The notes: generated from the sequence alone by a model not told the origin. A stretch of DNA of 43,078 bases from CAYNSX01 sp964400165 (GCA_964400165.1 CAYNSX010000019.1:1-43078); one strand, 5' to 3'; counted from the stretch's first letter, positions 1-8,330 are shown. Numbers and translations: made by a program.

Positions 1-790
<790 letters not shown>

Positions 791-862
791 AGATTTCAGT
801 CCCCCGGCGACCCGAAAGCCGCCGGAGTGCTCTGTGATCCGTCGTTGGCTGATCCTCGCCCT

Positions 863-967
863 TCACAAGCTGGACACGCGCAAGTTGTCAAGGTGCGAAT
901 ACGATGCTCAGGGCGCTGATGGCCCGGGGCAGGCGTGGAGTATGCCGTGTCCCACGGCGCTTGTCAA
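863..967 (-). promoter_or_regulatory. Tandem promoter candidates for the rRNA gene
   Basis: Reading toward the 16S gene there are two TTGACA hexamers. The outer one (962-967) is followed after 17 bases by CATACT (939-944), a fair -10. The inner one (886-891) is followed by a weak -10 such as TGTGAA after 18 bases. Tandem sigma70-type promoters upstream of rRNA operons are well known; assigning these two is inference from spacing and hexamer match. Confidence 0.5.
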
Positions 968-992
968 GCATAGTGTTCCGCACCGGAACCTG

Positions 993-1070
993 CCGGTGTC
1001 AAGTGTCGGATAAGAAGTGTCAGACAGCCGGACGAGCGGGTCCGCCACCGCCTGCGCGGTTTGACACCGG
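993..1070. repeat. Inverted repeat between TPR gene and rRNA promoter
   Basis: CCGGTGTCAA at 993-1002 and its exact complement TTGACACCGG at 1061-1070 enclose about 58 bases that hold further GTGTC/GACAC motifs. It lies just past the stop of the minus-strand TPR gene and before the rRNA promoters. It could be a weak terminator insulating the two units or a protein-binding dyad. There is no T-run. The rest of 791-1122 shows no gene. Confidence 0.35.
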
Positions 1071-1122
1071 ACACCTCGCACCTGTCACCATCCGTTCCGG
1101 GGAGCCAGCGACGGACCGGGCG

Positions 1123-1809
1123 CTACTTCGTCCCGCCATCCAGCCGGGCGGCATAGTCGGCCGCTACTTTGTCGGTCGGGTCGGCGGCGCGCAGCCGGGC
1201 GATAAGCGCCTCGGTCTGGGAGCGGTCGTGGCGTTCCCAGGCGGTGCGCAGGGCGACGCGGTCCAGGTCGCGCTGGGCGAAGCGGTTGCTCGGGTCGATG
1301 GCGAGGATGCGCTCGCTGGTGGTGCGCAGCGCATCCCACTGTTCCAACAGGGCGTGCAGATTTGCTTTCTGTCGGAGCACGAGCACCGTGTCGGCCGGCG
1401 TCTGCACCAGTGCCGCGGCCCGGTCGAGGTCCGCGATCGCGGAGACCGGGTCATTTTCCCAGCGATAGTAATACTGCACGCCGCGGTGAAACGGGAGATA
1501 CCACGCCTGTGGGGCATTCACGATCCCTCGCGCATAGGCCTCGAGACATTCCTCATCGCGCCCCAGACTGTGCAGCGCGAAGGCCTGGTCCACATAGTTG
1601 TCGGTGTTGCCGGGCTCGATGGTCTGCAGTTCGGTGAAGAGGTCGGCTGCGCGGGTGTAATCGCCGCGGTGCCAGGCCTCATCGAGTTCTCCGCGCACCA
1701 ATTGCGCGCGGTCGCGCCCGGAGGTGAGGCGCACACGCGCACCGTAGGCGACAGCGAGGCCGATCACGCCCAGCGCCCCGAGCACCAACAACCGCTGTTT
1801 GAGCTTCAC
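1123..1809 (-). CDS. Membrane-anchored tetratricopeptide-repeat protein
   Basis: A 228-residue protein with one N-terminal hydrophobic segment (about residues 7-23), probably a signal anchor, followed by helical repeats spaced like TPRs (for example around AWHRGDYTRAADLFTELQ, AFALHSLGRDEECLEAYARG and RILAIDPSNRFAQRDL). TPR proteins act as scaffolds for protein-protein contacts. Nothing here points to a specific partner. The chain faces the periplasm or cell exterior if the anchor is a signal anchor. It is transcribed toward the rRNA gene but separated from it by about 330 bases with promoter motifs, so it is probably not co-transcribed with it. Start ATG at 1809 is the natural start because the hydrophobic anchor follows directly. 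Confidence 0.8.
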   Translation of the reverse strand: MKLKQRLLVLGALGVIGLAVAYGARVRLTSGRDRAQLVRGELDEAWHRGDYTRAADLFTELQTIEPGNTDNYVDQAFALHSLGRDEECLEAYARGIVNAPQAWYLPFHRGVQYYYRWENDPVSAIADLDRAAALVQTPADTVLVLRQKANLHALLEQWDALRTTSERILAIDPSNRFAQRDLDRVALRTAWERHDRSQTEALIARLRAADPTDKVAADYAARLDGGTK

Positions 1810-1912
1810 GCCGCCGCGCTCACAGGACTATTGTAGTCCGTCCGCGGGCCGCGCGCAGGCTCGCGTGGAAAGGAAGTTCTGGCGCCTATGCAGAAAGTGG
1901 CACACAAAGACG

Positions 1913-2926
1913 ATGTCTCGGTGCACTGCGAAGACGAAAAGTGGAAGGCGATGCAGAAACCCAGCATTTGATGGGTCAGAATTCTGCCGTGTTCACATTC
2001 TTGAAACTACTGAAGACTTCGGCGAGATCCCTGCTGCGGGGGATTTCCCTGCTCGAAGCAGCAGTTTCGATGAGCCACGCAATCAGGCAATCGCTTTGAC
2101 GATTGAAGAGGCCCTTGCCGGGTGCACTTGCGCAATCTGCAGGGAGGCAACTTGCGACCAGTTGCTTTCGAACTTTGAGGGGGTCCACTCTCGGTGTGAA
2201 AGACACCTCCGCGAAGAATGGACTCGGGCGAAGTCTGAAGCCGAGACTCTCTCGGACAAGTCGAGCAGTCTTCTCGGCGATTTGGAGAGGTCTCGGGCAT
2301 ACGGTTGGTTCCGATTGTTTGCGGGTTTGAAGAAACCGGACGAAATCCTGAAAGAACAGCGCGCTATCGAGAGTGCCCTCACGTCAGCTGAGACTCAAGT
2401 CGAACGGTTGTATCACAAACTCAAACCCATCTACGACTTTTGGAGAGGATATCCGCCTGATTGGGAAAAACGTAGAGACCAATCAATGACCTCTGCGAAG
2501 GACGAGTGCTCTATCTGCGGCGAAGAAGGCACGCAAGTGCATCACGTAATTCCAATCAGTCTTGGCGGGTCGAATCTTCCGGAGAATCTCCAGCTTCTCT
2601 GTTACGAATGTCACCTGGAGGCCCATGGAGCTGATTGGGAAGAGTGGAATGGACGGTCGTGGTCATCCGATCCAGACGACTTGACACACTTTCGATCGCC
2701 ACGCGTGGGGACAATTCGACTTGCATTGGCGAGAGGCGCGACTCTTCATTTGTGCTACCGGGATAAAGACGGGGTTCACACTGAACGACAAGTGAGGCCA
2801 ATTGGCCTCTTTGAGCAGCATGGGAAGGCCTACTTCAAGGGAAATTGCGAATTACGGGGAGGAGAACCACGAACGTTTCGCATCGACCGCATTCAGTCGC
2901 TAGTCCTGGAGTCCTCCGGACATTGA
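1913..2926 (+). CDS. Zinc-finger / HNH endonuclease / WYL-domain fusion protein
   Basis: A 337-residue protein. Start ATG 1913 is chosen because the first residues MSRCTAKTKSGRRC begin a zinc-binding motif (C4, C14, C25, H28); an upstream in-frame ATG at 1799 would only add low-quality sequence. A second Cys/His cluster follows (C71, C73, C76, C81, C95, H98), then a charged, probably coiled-coil stretch (about 100-170). Next is an HNH nuclease core (C199-x2-C202, H210-H211, N225, C230-x2-C233, H234), where HNH enzymes cut DNA with a divalent metal. The C-terminus (about 266-332) reads like a WYL domain: beta-rich, CYRDKDG, then VRPIGLFEQHGKAYFK and RTFRIDRI. WYL domains bind nucleic acid or nucleotide ligands and are frequent in phage-defence regulators. 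The gene is visibly less GC-rich than its neighbours and sits beside a repeat cluster, suggesting transfer. HNH is a firm call; WYL is fairly firm; a defence role is inference. Confidence 0.82.
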   Translation: MSRCTAKTKSGRRCRNPAFDGSEFCRVHILETTEDFGEIPAAGDFPARSSSFDEPRNQAIALTIEEALAGCTCAICREATCDQLLSNFEGVHSRCERHLREEWTRAKSEAETLSDKSSSLLGDLERSRAYGWFRLFAGLKKPDEILKEQRAIESALTSAETQVERLYHKLKPIYDFWRGYPPDWEKRRDQSMTSAKDECSICGEEGTQVHHVIPISLGGSNLPENLQLLCYECHLEAHGADWEEWNGRSWSSDPDDLTHFRSPRVGTIRLALARGATLHLCYRDKDGVHTERQVRPIGLFEQHGKAYFKGNCELRGGEPRTFRIDRIQSLVLESSGH

Positions 2927-3020
2927 GTGAACGAAATCGCAGACCTGACCTGAACCCTGTCGGACTTCCAATGGTGCGACGTTCACAAATGGTTGGTTGT
3001 TGTCGAACTCGCCGGTGCCT

Positions 3021-3395
3021 GCTTGACACGCCGTGGGGCGCGCCGTGTCCCCTCCCCTCTGTCCCCTCCCCACAAGTGGGGAGGGGAGGACCAAACTTGA
3101 GGCTGGTTTTCCCGTCATGCTCTGTCACTGCTGTTCTCCCCTCTCCATCCCATGGGGAGGGGCTGGGGGAGGGGAGGATGCTGCGCGTGCGCCCGCTTGA
3201 CACGCCGCGGGGCGGGCCTTGTCCCCTCCCCTCTGCCCCCTCCCCACAAGTGGGGAGGGGAGGACCAAACTTGAGGCTGGTTTTCCCTTCATGATCTGTC
3301 ACTGCAGTTCTCCCCTCTCCATCCCATGGGGAGGGGCTGGGGGAGGGGAGGATGCTGCGCGCGCGCCCGCTTGACACGCCGCGGGGTGCGCCGTA
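3021..3395. repeat. Tandem 174-bp repeat, two copies plus a partial third
   Basis: GCTTGACACGCCG recurs at 3021, 3195 and 3369, an exact 174-base period (58 codons, frame-neutral). Each full unit holds two GC hairpins: CCCTCCCC-acaagt-GGGGAGGG and CCCCTCTCCAT-ccc-ATGGGGAGGGG, plus a unique-looking spacer with AAACTTGAGGCTGG. The copies differ at only a few positions. With the flanks they fill the gap 2927-3475, in which I see no gene. Confidence 0.9.
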
Positions 3396-3399
3396 GATT
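3371..3399 (+). promoter_or_regulatory. Sigma70-like promoter supplied by the repeat edge
   Basis: TTGACA (3371-3376), a 17-base spacer, then TAGATT (3394-3399). The -35 box belongs to the repeat unit and is present in every copy; the -10 lies in unique sequence just beyond it. It would start transcription near 3406, ahead of the membrane-protein gene. Judged on hexamers and spacing only. Confidence 0.4.
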
Positions 3400-3475
3400 G
3401 GCGCGCACGGACGGCCCTGATGGACCCGGAACTCCTGCAGTCGCACAGCCTCCGCCCGCTGCCAGCACCAGCGCG

Positions 3476-4351
3476 TTGAGGCCCTGGCGCACCGCCGCGC
3501 TCGCGGCGGCGCTCTACCTCGCCTTCTTCGCCCTCGTCCCCCCGTTGAGCCGCGCTGCGGCTGACTGGCCCCCGCTGGCCGTCGCCTTCGGGCGCGCCAT
3601 CCTCTCGATGGTATTCATCGCGCTGGCGCTGGGGATGGCGGCCTCGTTCGGTGGCCTGCGGCTGGCGCTGGCGGTCGATGCGGCCCTGTTTGTCGTGTTC
3701 GGCGGACTGACCCTCCTCGCACGGCTGCCTGCGGACCTGTTGCCGGGCCCGCTGGCAGCGCTGGCGCCCCCGGTGCGCGCGACGCTCATCGAAACCGCTC
3801 GACCAGCCGGTGAACTGGCGCTGGTGCTGGGTGCGGTGTTCTTCGGCCGGCTGCTGGCGCGCATCGTGCGCGAAGGGAAACTGCTGGCGCCGCTGGTGGT
3901 CGCGGCGGCGTTGGTAGACATCTACACCGTCTATGGCGGCTTTGTGCGCTCGCTCATCTCCAGCGCGCCGGAAGTGGTGCGGCAGTTCAGCGCCGCGGCC
4001 CCCGCGGCGCCCGAGCCGCGAGCCGTGGCCTTGATCGCGCACACAGTGGGCGTCGGCGATTTCATCTTCGCCGCGATGTTTTTCACCATCATCGTGCGCT
4101 TTGGCATGAACCGCGCGCTGACTTGGTGGGCGCTGTTTTGGGTGTTCGTCGCCGTCGGCATCTGTTGGCGGCTGCTCGACATCTTCGGCGTGCCGATCGA
4201 CGCGCTGCCCGGGCTGGCGGTGATGGCGCCGGCGGTGCTGCTGGCGAATTGGGAGCATTTCCGCTACACGCCGAAAGAGCAACTGATGTTGCTCGCCGCC
4301 GGGGCGGCGCTGGCCGCGGGGATTGTGGTGCTGGTGGTGGCAAAGGGATGA
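3476..4351 (+). CDS. Polytopic membrane protein of unknown function
   Basis: I do not recognise the family. The protein has about seven or eight hydrophobic segments: AALAAALYLAFFALV, AILSMVFIALALGMAA, ALAVDAALFVVFGGL, LALVLGAVFFGRLL, LLAPLVVAAALVDIY, IFAAMFFTIIVRFGM, ALFWVFVAVGICW, then a final pair ending at VVLVVAKG. No catalytic motif stands out. There is no ATG before the first membrane segment in this frame. TTG at 3476 is used because the frame upstream runs through the 174-bp repeat and the likely promoter; TTG 3398 falls inside the -10 box. It may be transcribed alone: a repeat cluster follows six bases after the stop. Confidence 0.65.
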   Translation: MRPWRTAALAAALYLAFFALVPPLSRAAADWPPLAVAFGRAILSMVFIALALGMAASFGGLRLALAVDAALFVVFGGLTLLARLPADLLPGPLAALAPPVRATLIETARPAGELALVLGAVFFGRLLARIVREGKLLAPLVVAAALVDIYTVYGGFVRSLISSAPEVVRQFSAAAPAAPEPRAVALIAHTVGVGDFIFAAMFFTIIVRFGMNRALTWWALFWVFVAVGICWRLLDIFGVPIDALPGLAVMAPAVLLANWEHFRYTPKEQLMLLAAGAALAAGIVVLVVAKG

Positions 4352-4356
4352 GTACG

Positions 4357-4490
4357 ACCCCTCCCCACTCCTTCGCCAAGGCTTCGGAGTGCAAGCCAGC
4401 CCCTCCCCGCAGTCAGGGAGGGGTGATCAAACTGTCTTCCTCAATCTCTTCCCCTCTCCATTCATGGGGAGGGGACATGAGGGGAGGGGT
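4357..4490. repeat. Palindromic element with ACCCCTCCCC/GGGGAGGGGT ends
   Basis: The ends are ACCCCTCCCC (4357-4366) and its exact complement (4481-4490). Inside are three hairpins: ACTCC..GGAGT, CCCCTCCC..GGGAGGGG and CCCCTCTCCAT-tc-ATGGGGAGGGG. The predicted single-strand fold is a cloverleaf. The same end and hairpin types recur at 7705-7809 and 7870-7974. Confidence 0.85.
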
Positions 4491-4524
4491 GCAAAGGCGA
4501 CGAGTTGCAAGCAAACGAAGTCTA

Positions 4525-4542
4525 GAGCGGGAATTCCCGCTC
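4525..4542. repeat. Perfect 18-bp palindrome upstream of the DUF559 gene
   Basis: GAGCGGGAATTCCCGCTC is self-complementary with no loop and sits 27 bases before the DUF559 start. It shares the GGGAATTCCC core style of the REP hairpins around the RAYT gene but lacks the adjacent GTAG. Operator or REP relative; undecided. Confidence 0.6.
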
Positions 4543-4569
4543 ATTCGGCGCGCGTCACCTGGACTGTGG

Positions 4570-4995
4570 ATGCAAATGAAACAGATGGCACGAGAGCTGC
4601 GATGTCGCCCAACGCCGGCAGAGCAGCTGTTGTGGCAGCGATTGCGGCGACATCAACTCCTCGGCCAGCACTTCCGCCGTCAGCGAGCCATCGAGAGGTT
4701 CATCGTTGACTTCTATTGCGCTGCCAGCGGTTTGGTGGTGGAAATCGATGGACCGATTCACCAATACACGATCGCTGAAGATCGAACCCGAACCGCTTTC
4801 CTCTCGAGTCTCGGCATGCGTATTGTCAGAGTCCCAAACGAATTGATTCTGCAGGACATCGAACGGGCTGTTACCGCCATTCGAAGAGCCGCGCGGAGTG
4901 GCACCCCTCCCCCAGCCCCTCCCCCTAAAGGGAGAGGGGTGACTAGAAATCGAAATGAGAGTGCAGGAACACCTCGGAGAGCCAGCGATGCCTGA
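4570..4995 (+). CDS. DUF559-family endonuclease-like protein (Vsr-type fold)
   Basis: A 141-residue protein. The N-terminal part ARELRCRPTPAEQLLWQRLR, then the Q..FRRQ..I..FIVDFYC segment and LVVEIDG..H, matches DUF559, a small PD-(D/E)XK family related to very-short-patch-repair endonucleases. The Asp of FIVDFYC and Glu of VVEID are the expected metal ligands. DUF559 proteins often occur singly; most have no proven substrate. The last about 30 residues (from GTPPPAPPPKGRG) are encoded by a truncated palindromic repeat and run into the next gene: the stop overlaps the leuS start by eight bases. The original C-terminus was therefore probably replaced by repeat sequence. ATG 4570 is chosen since the domain begins at once; ATG 4576 is also possible. 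Confidence 0.8.
   Translation: MQMKQMARELRCRPTPAEQLLWQRLRRHQLLGQHFRRQRAIERFIVDFYCAASGLVVEIDGPIHQYTIAEDRTRTAFLSSLGMRIVRVPNELILQDIERAVTAIRRAARSGTPPPAPPPKGRGVTRNRNESAGTPRRASDA
4902..4941. repeat. Truncated palindromic element forming the DUF559 C-terminus
   Basis: CACCCCTCCCCC followed by CCCCTCCCC-ctaaa-GGGAGAGGGG, which equals the left half of the element at 7705-7809; the right half is missing. It is translated in frame as the tail of the DUF559 protein. Confidence 0.75.
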
Positions 4996-7705
4996 ATCGA
5001 CCACGAATCCCCCAACCGAGCGCGTCCCCTACGACCACACGCGCATCGAGGCGAAGTGGCAACAGCGCTGGGCGGAGACGGGCGCCTTCACGGCGCGCCG
5101 CGACCCGGCGCGACCGCGGAAGTTCTATTGCCTGGAAATGTTCCCTTATACCTCCGGCGACCTGCATATCGGCACTATGCGCAATTACACGCTGGGCGAT
5201 GTCACCGCGCGCTTCCACCGGATGCGCGGGTTTAGTGTCCTGTATCCGCAGGGCTTCGATGCCTTCGGCCAGCCGGCGGAGCAGGCGGCGGTGCAGCGCG
5301 GCATCCACCCCGCCGAATGGACCTTCCAGTGCATCGACCGGATGCGGCGGCAGTTGAAGCGGATGGGGTTCAGTTACGACTGGGAGCGCGAAGTGGTCAC
5401 CTGCGTGCCAGAATACTATCGTTGGAACCAGTGGCTGTTCCTGCGGTTCCTGGAGCGCGGGCTGGCGTTCCGGGCGATGTCGCCGGTCAACTGGTGTCCG
5501 AACTGCAAGTTCGTATTGAGCGACGAGGAAGCGCAGGGCGGGCGCTGCTGGCGCTGCGACGGCCCCGTCACGCGCGTGGACCGCGAGCAGTGGTTCCTGC
5601 GCATCACCGATTACGCCGACCGCCTGCTCGACGACCTGCAGCAACTGACCGCGTGGCCGGACCAAGTGCGGGCGATGCAGGCGAACTGGATCGGGCGCAG
5701 CGAGGGCGTGCGCTTCGAATTGGAAGTCCCCGAGACGGGCGACCGCGTCGCGGTCTTCACCACGCGCATCGACACTGTGTTCGGGATGACTTTCGTGCTG
5801 CTGTCGCCCGACCACCCGCTGACTGCGAGACTGAAACCGCGCAGCCCCGACCCCGCGGCGGTCGACGCCGTCATCGAGCACGCGCGCACCGCGACGCCGG
5901 TCGAGCGCATCACCAGCCGGCGCGGCGCGGCGCTCGGCGCGCACGCGGTCAACCCGCTGAACGGCGAGCGTGTGCCGCTGTGGGTCGCCGACTATGTGCT
6001 GATGGAATACGGCACCGGCGCCATCATGGCGGTGCCGGCGCACGACGAGCGCGACCTGCAGTTCGCCCGGCAGTACGGCCTGCCGGTGCGGGTCGTCGTG
6101 CAGCCGGAGGGCACGCCGCTCGATGCGGCGACGATGGAGTCGGCGTACACCGGCGACGGCACGCAAGTGAATTCCGGGAAGTACGACGGCCTGCCCAACC
6201 GTGACGCGATGGCCCGCATCGCCGCCGACCTCGAGGCGCGCGGCAGCGGGCAGCGCACCGTGCAGTACCGGCTGCGCGACTGGCTGATTTCGCGGCAGCG
6301 CTATTGGGGCACGCCGATCCCAATCGTGTACTGCGAGAAGTGCGGGGTCGTGCCGGTGCCCAACGACCAGCTGCCGGTCGTGTTGCCGCTCGACATCCCG
6401 TTCACGCGCGAAGGGCAACCGCTGGCGATGGCGGAATCGTTCGTCAACACCAAGTGCCCGAAATGCGGCGGGCCAGCCCGGCGCGAGACCGACACGATGG
6501 CCCAGTGGATCGAGTCGTGCTGGTATTTCCTGCGCTACACCGACGCCCGCAATGACACCGCGCCCTTCGCCAGCGACGAGGCCAACTTCTGGGCGCCGGT
6601 GGATCAATACATCGGCGGCATCGAGCACGCCGTCCTGCACCTGCTCTACTCGCGTTTCTTCACCAAGGTGCTGCACGACCTGGGGATGGTGACATTCACC
6701 GAGCCGTTCACGCGCCTGTTCGCGCAGGGGATGATCACGAAGGACGGCGCGGTGATGTCGAAATCGAAAGGCAACGCCGTGGCGCCGGAAGAAGTCATCG
6801 AAAAGTTCGGCGCCGACACGGTGCGCACGCACATCCTGTTTATGGGGCCGCCCGAGCAGAGCGCCGAATGGTCCGATGAAGGCGTCGCCGGCACGCACCG
6901 CTTCCTCGGGCGCGTCTGGCGGCTGGTGCAGGACCATCGCGCGCAACTGACCTCGCCTCAAGCCCCTCTCCGTGAGACGGAGAGGGGTTTACCCCGAGCG
7001 CAGTCGAGGGGTGCCGACTTGTCCCTCGAGGCCCAGAGGGCGAAGGGGGAAGCCGGGGTGAGGGCGGACGACCCAACAGCAATTCGGAACATCCGCCGTC
7101 TGACGCATCACACCATCCAGCGCGTCACCGCGGACATCGAGGCGTTCAAATTCAACACTGCTATCTCGGCGCTGCACGAGCTGACGCATGGCCTGACTTC
7201 TGCCGCCGAACGCATTGCGCAACAAACCTCACCCCAGGCCCCTCTCCGTCCCACGGAGAGGGGTTCACCCCGAGCGAAGTCGAGGGGTGGCGACTTGTCC
7301 CCTGGAGCCCGCAGGGCGGAGGGGGAAGCCGGGGTGAGGGCATCCTTCGACGCGGATGCGCTCCGCGCCGCCGTGCGCGAGGGCGCCGAGGCGCTGGTGT
7401 TGGTGCTGTCGCCGTTCGCGCCGCATCTGGGCGAGGAGTTGTGGGAGGCGCTCGGCCACACGGACGGCTTGACCTGGCACCCCTGGCCGGTCGCCGACGC
7501 CGCGCTCGCCGCTGCCGAACAGGTGACGATCGTCGTGCAGGTGAACGGCAAGGTGCGCGACCGCCTGACCGTGCCCGCCGGGCTGCCAGACGACGAATTG
7601 CGCCGCCTGGCGCTGGCGAGCACCAGTGTGCAGAAGCATCTGGCGGGCAAAGCGCCGCGGGAAGTCATCGTCGTCCCCGGGCGGCTGGTGAACATCGTCG
7701 TGTGA
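4988..7705 (+). CDS. leuS: Leucyl-tRNA synthetase with two repeat-derived insertions
   Basis: A class I synthetase charging tRNA-Leu, 905 residues. The HIGH-type motif reads HIGT at residues 60-63 within MFPYTSGDLHIGT; zinc-ribbon cysteines follow (NWCPNCKF); the editing domain lies in the middle; the KMSKS-type motif is VMSKS near 590; the C-terminal domain ends in VNGKVRDRL and VPGRLVNIVV. Bacterial LeuRS is usually 805-860 residues. The excess is explained by two inserts of about 37 residues in the anticodon-binding region (about 655-692 and 747-784) that encode nearly the same peptide (SPQAPLR.TERG.PRA.SRG) and are palindromic repeats at DNA level. All core motifs are intact and the frame is open, so it is presumably functional. 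Start ATG 4988 has GGAGAG about seven bases upstream. Confidence 0.97.
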   Translation: MPESTTNPPTERVPYDHTRIEAKWQQRWAETGAFTARRDPARPRKFYCLEMFPYTSGDLHIGTMRNYTLGDVTARFHRMRGFSVLYPQGFDAFGQPAEQAAVQRGIHPAEWTFQCIDRMRRQLKRMGFSYDWEREVVTCVPEYYRWNQWLFLRFLERGLAFRAMSPVNWCPNCKFVLSDEEAQGGRCWRCDGPVTRVDREQWFLRITDYADRLLDDLQQLTAWPDQVRAMQANWIGRSEGVRFELEVPETGDRVAVFTTRIDTVFGMTFVLLSPDHPLTARLKPRSPDPAAVDAVIEHARTATPVERITSRRGAALGAHAVNPLNGERVPLWVADYVLMEYGTGAIMAVPAHDERDLQFARQYGLPVRVVVQPEGTPLDAATMESAYTGDGTQVNSGKYDGLPNRDAMARIAADLEARGSGQRTVQYRLRDWLISRQRYWGTPIPIVYCEKCGVVPVPNDQLPVVLPLDIPFTREGQPLAMAESFVNTKCPKCGGPARRETDTMAQWIESCWYFLRYTDARNDTAPFASDEANFWAPVDQYIGGIEHAVLHLLYSRFFTKVLHDLGMVTFTEPFTRLFAQGMITKDGAVMSKSKGNAVAPEEVIEKFGADTVRTHILFMGPPEQSAEWSDEGVAGTHRFLGRVWRLVQDHRAQLTSPQAPLRETERGLPRAQSRGADLSLEAQRAKGEAGVRADDPTAIRNIRRLTHHTIQRVTADIEAFKFNTAISALHELTHGLTSAAERIAQQTSPQAPLRPTERGSPRAKSRGGDLSPGARRAEGEAGVRASFDADALRAAVREGAEALVLVLSPFAPHLGEELWEALGHTDGLTWHPWPVADAALAAAEQVTIVVQVNGKVRDRLTVPAGLPDDELRRLALASTSVQKHLAGKAPREVIVVPGRLVNIVV
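6951..7062. repeat. In-frame cloverleaf repeat inside leuS, copy 1
   Basis: Begins CCTCGCC and ends GGGGTGAGG. Internal hairpins: CCCCTCTCCGT-gag-ACGGAGAGGGG, then ACCCCGA..TCGAGGGGT, then a weaker stem around TCCC..GGGGGA. It is homologous along its whole length to the copy at 7227-7339 and translated in the same frame. Confidence 0.9.
7227..7339. repeat. In-frame cloverleaf repeat inside leuS, copy 2
   Basis: The ends CCTCACCCC (7227-7235) and GGGGTGAGG (7331-7339) are exact complements. Between them: CCCCTCTCCGT-ccc-ACGGAGAGGGG, CACCCCGA..TCGAGGGGTG, and a third G/C stem. No stop arises in the used frame. Confidence 0.92.
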
Positions 7706-7975
7706 CCCCTCCCCCGGCCCCTCCCCCTAAAGGGAGAGGGGTGAACTGACAAGCAACTTCAGCGACCTCCCCTCTCCATTCATGGGGAGGGGACCGGAGG
7801 GGAGGGGTGCTTTGAGGAACCGCGGGAAGTCATCGTCGTCCCCGGGCGGCTGGTGAACATCGTCGTGTGACCCCTCCCCCGGCCCCTCCCCCTAAAGGGA
7901 GAGGGGTGAACTGACAAGCAACTTCAGCGACCTCCCCTCTCCATTCATGGGGAGGGGACCGGAGGGGAGGGGTGC
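7655..7975. repeat. Direct duplication of the leuS 3' end plus its palindromic element
   Basis: Positions 7655-7810 recur at 7820-7975 (156 bases, apparently identical, offset 165), separated by nine bases. Each copy holds the last 17 codons of leuS, its stop, and a palindromic element (7705-7809; 7870-7974) with ACCCCTCCCC/GGGGAGGGGT ends and two internal hairpins. The second leuS tail has no start and is a dead fragment. Confidence 0.93.
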
Positions 7976-8030
7976 CGAAGGCGCCGAGCCCCAGGTTCCG
8001 TGTTACGCTGGCCGGACAGGAGAGAGGCTG

Positions 8031-8267
8031 ATGCCCCACAGCGATTGCCCGAAGTGCGGCGGCCGGATGGCTGAAGGATTCGTCGCCGACTATCGCCACG
8101 CGGATGTGGCGCCGTCGTCCTGGGTGGAAGGCGCGCCGCGCCGCAGCCTGTTCCGCACCGCCAAGTTCCCCAAGAGCGCCCAGCACACCGTGGCGACTTA
8201 CCGCTGCGAACGCTGCGGCTACCTCGAGTCGTACGCCGCCCTGACCGACCCCTCGGACGACGGGTAG
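8031..8267 (+). CDS. Small double zinc-ribbon protein
   Basis: A 78-residue soluble protein with two CxxC knuckles: CPKCGG near the N-terminus and CERCGY near the C-terminus, together able to bind one zinc ion. The segment between is the usual beta-rich zinc-ribbon spacer, with an SLF....FPK stretch. Short proteins of this type are widespread and mostly uncharacterised; they are often annotated as nucleic-acid binding zinc ribbons. ATG 8031 has a strong ribosome binding site (AGGAGAG, about six bases upstream), which settles the start. It lies directly behind the duplicated leuS tail. Confidence 0.75.
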   Translation: MPHSDCPKCGGRMAEGFVADYRHADVAPSSWVEGAPRRSLFRTAKFPKSAQHTVATYRCERCGYLESYAALTDPSDDG

Positions 8268-8330
8268 CGCGGCGGCCAAACAGCGCCACCGACCGTCTCT
8301 CGGCTGGTGACCTCGGCAGGGCGCTGTATA

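Noticed and set aside
3045..3395. CRISPR array
   Set aside because: The repeats have a 174-base period with only two to three units, near-identical 'spacers', and no cas genes. The other repeats are scattered single elements with inverted ends.
4943..6961. A 672-codon minus-strand frame, and other long antisense frames in GC-rich genes
   Set aside because: It is the mirror of leuS; its Arg/His-rich composition is typical of antisense frames in GC-rich DNA, and LeuRS motifs are on the plus strand.
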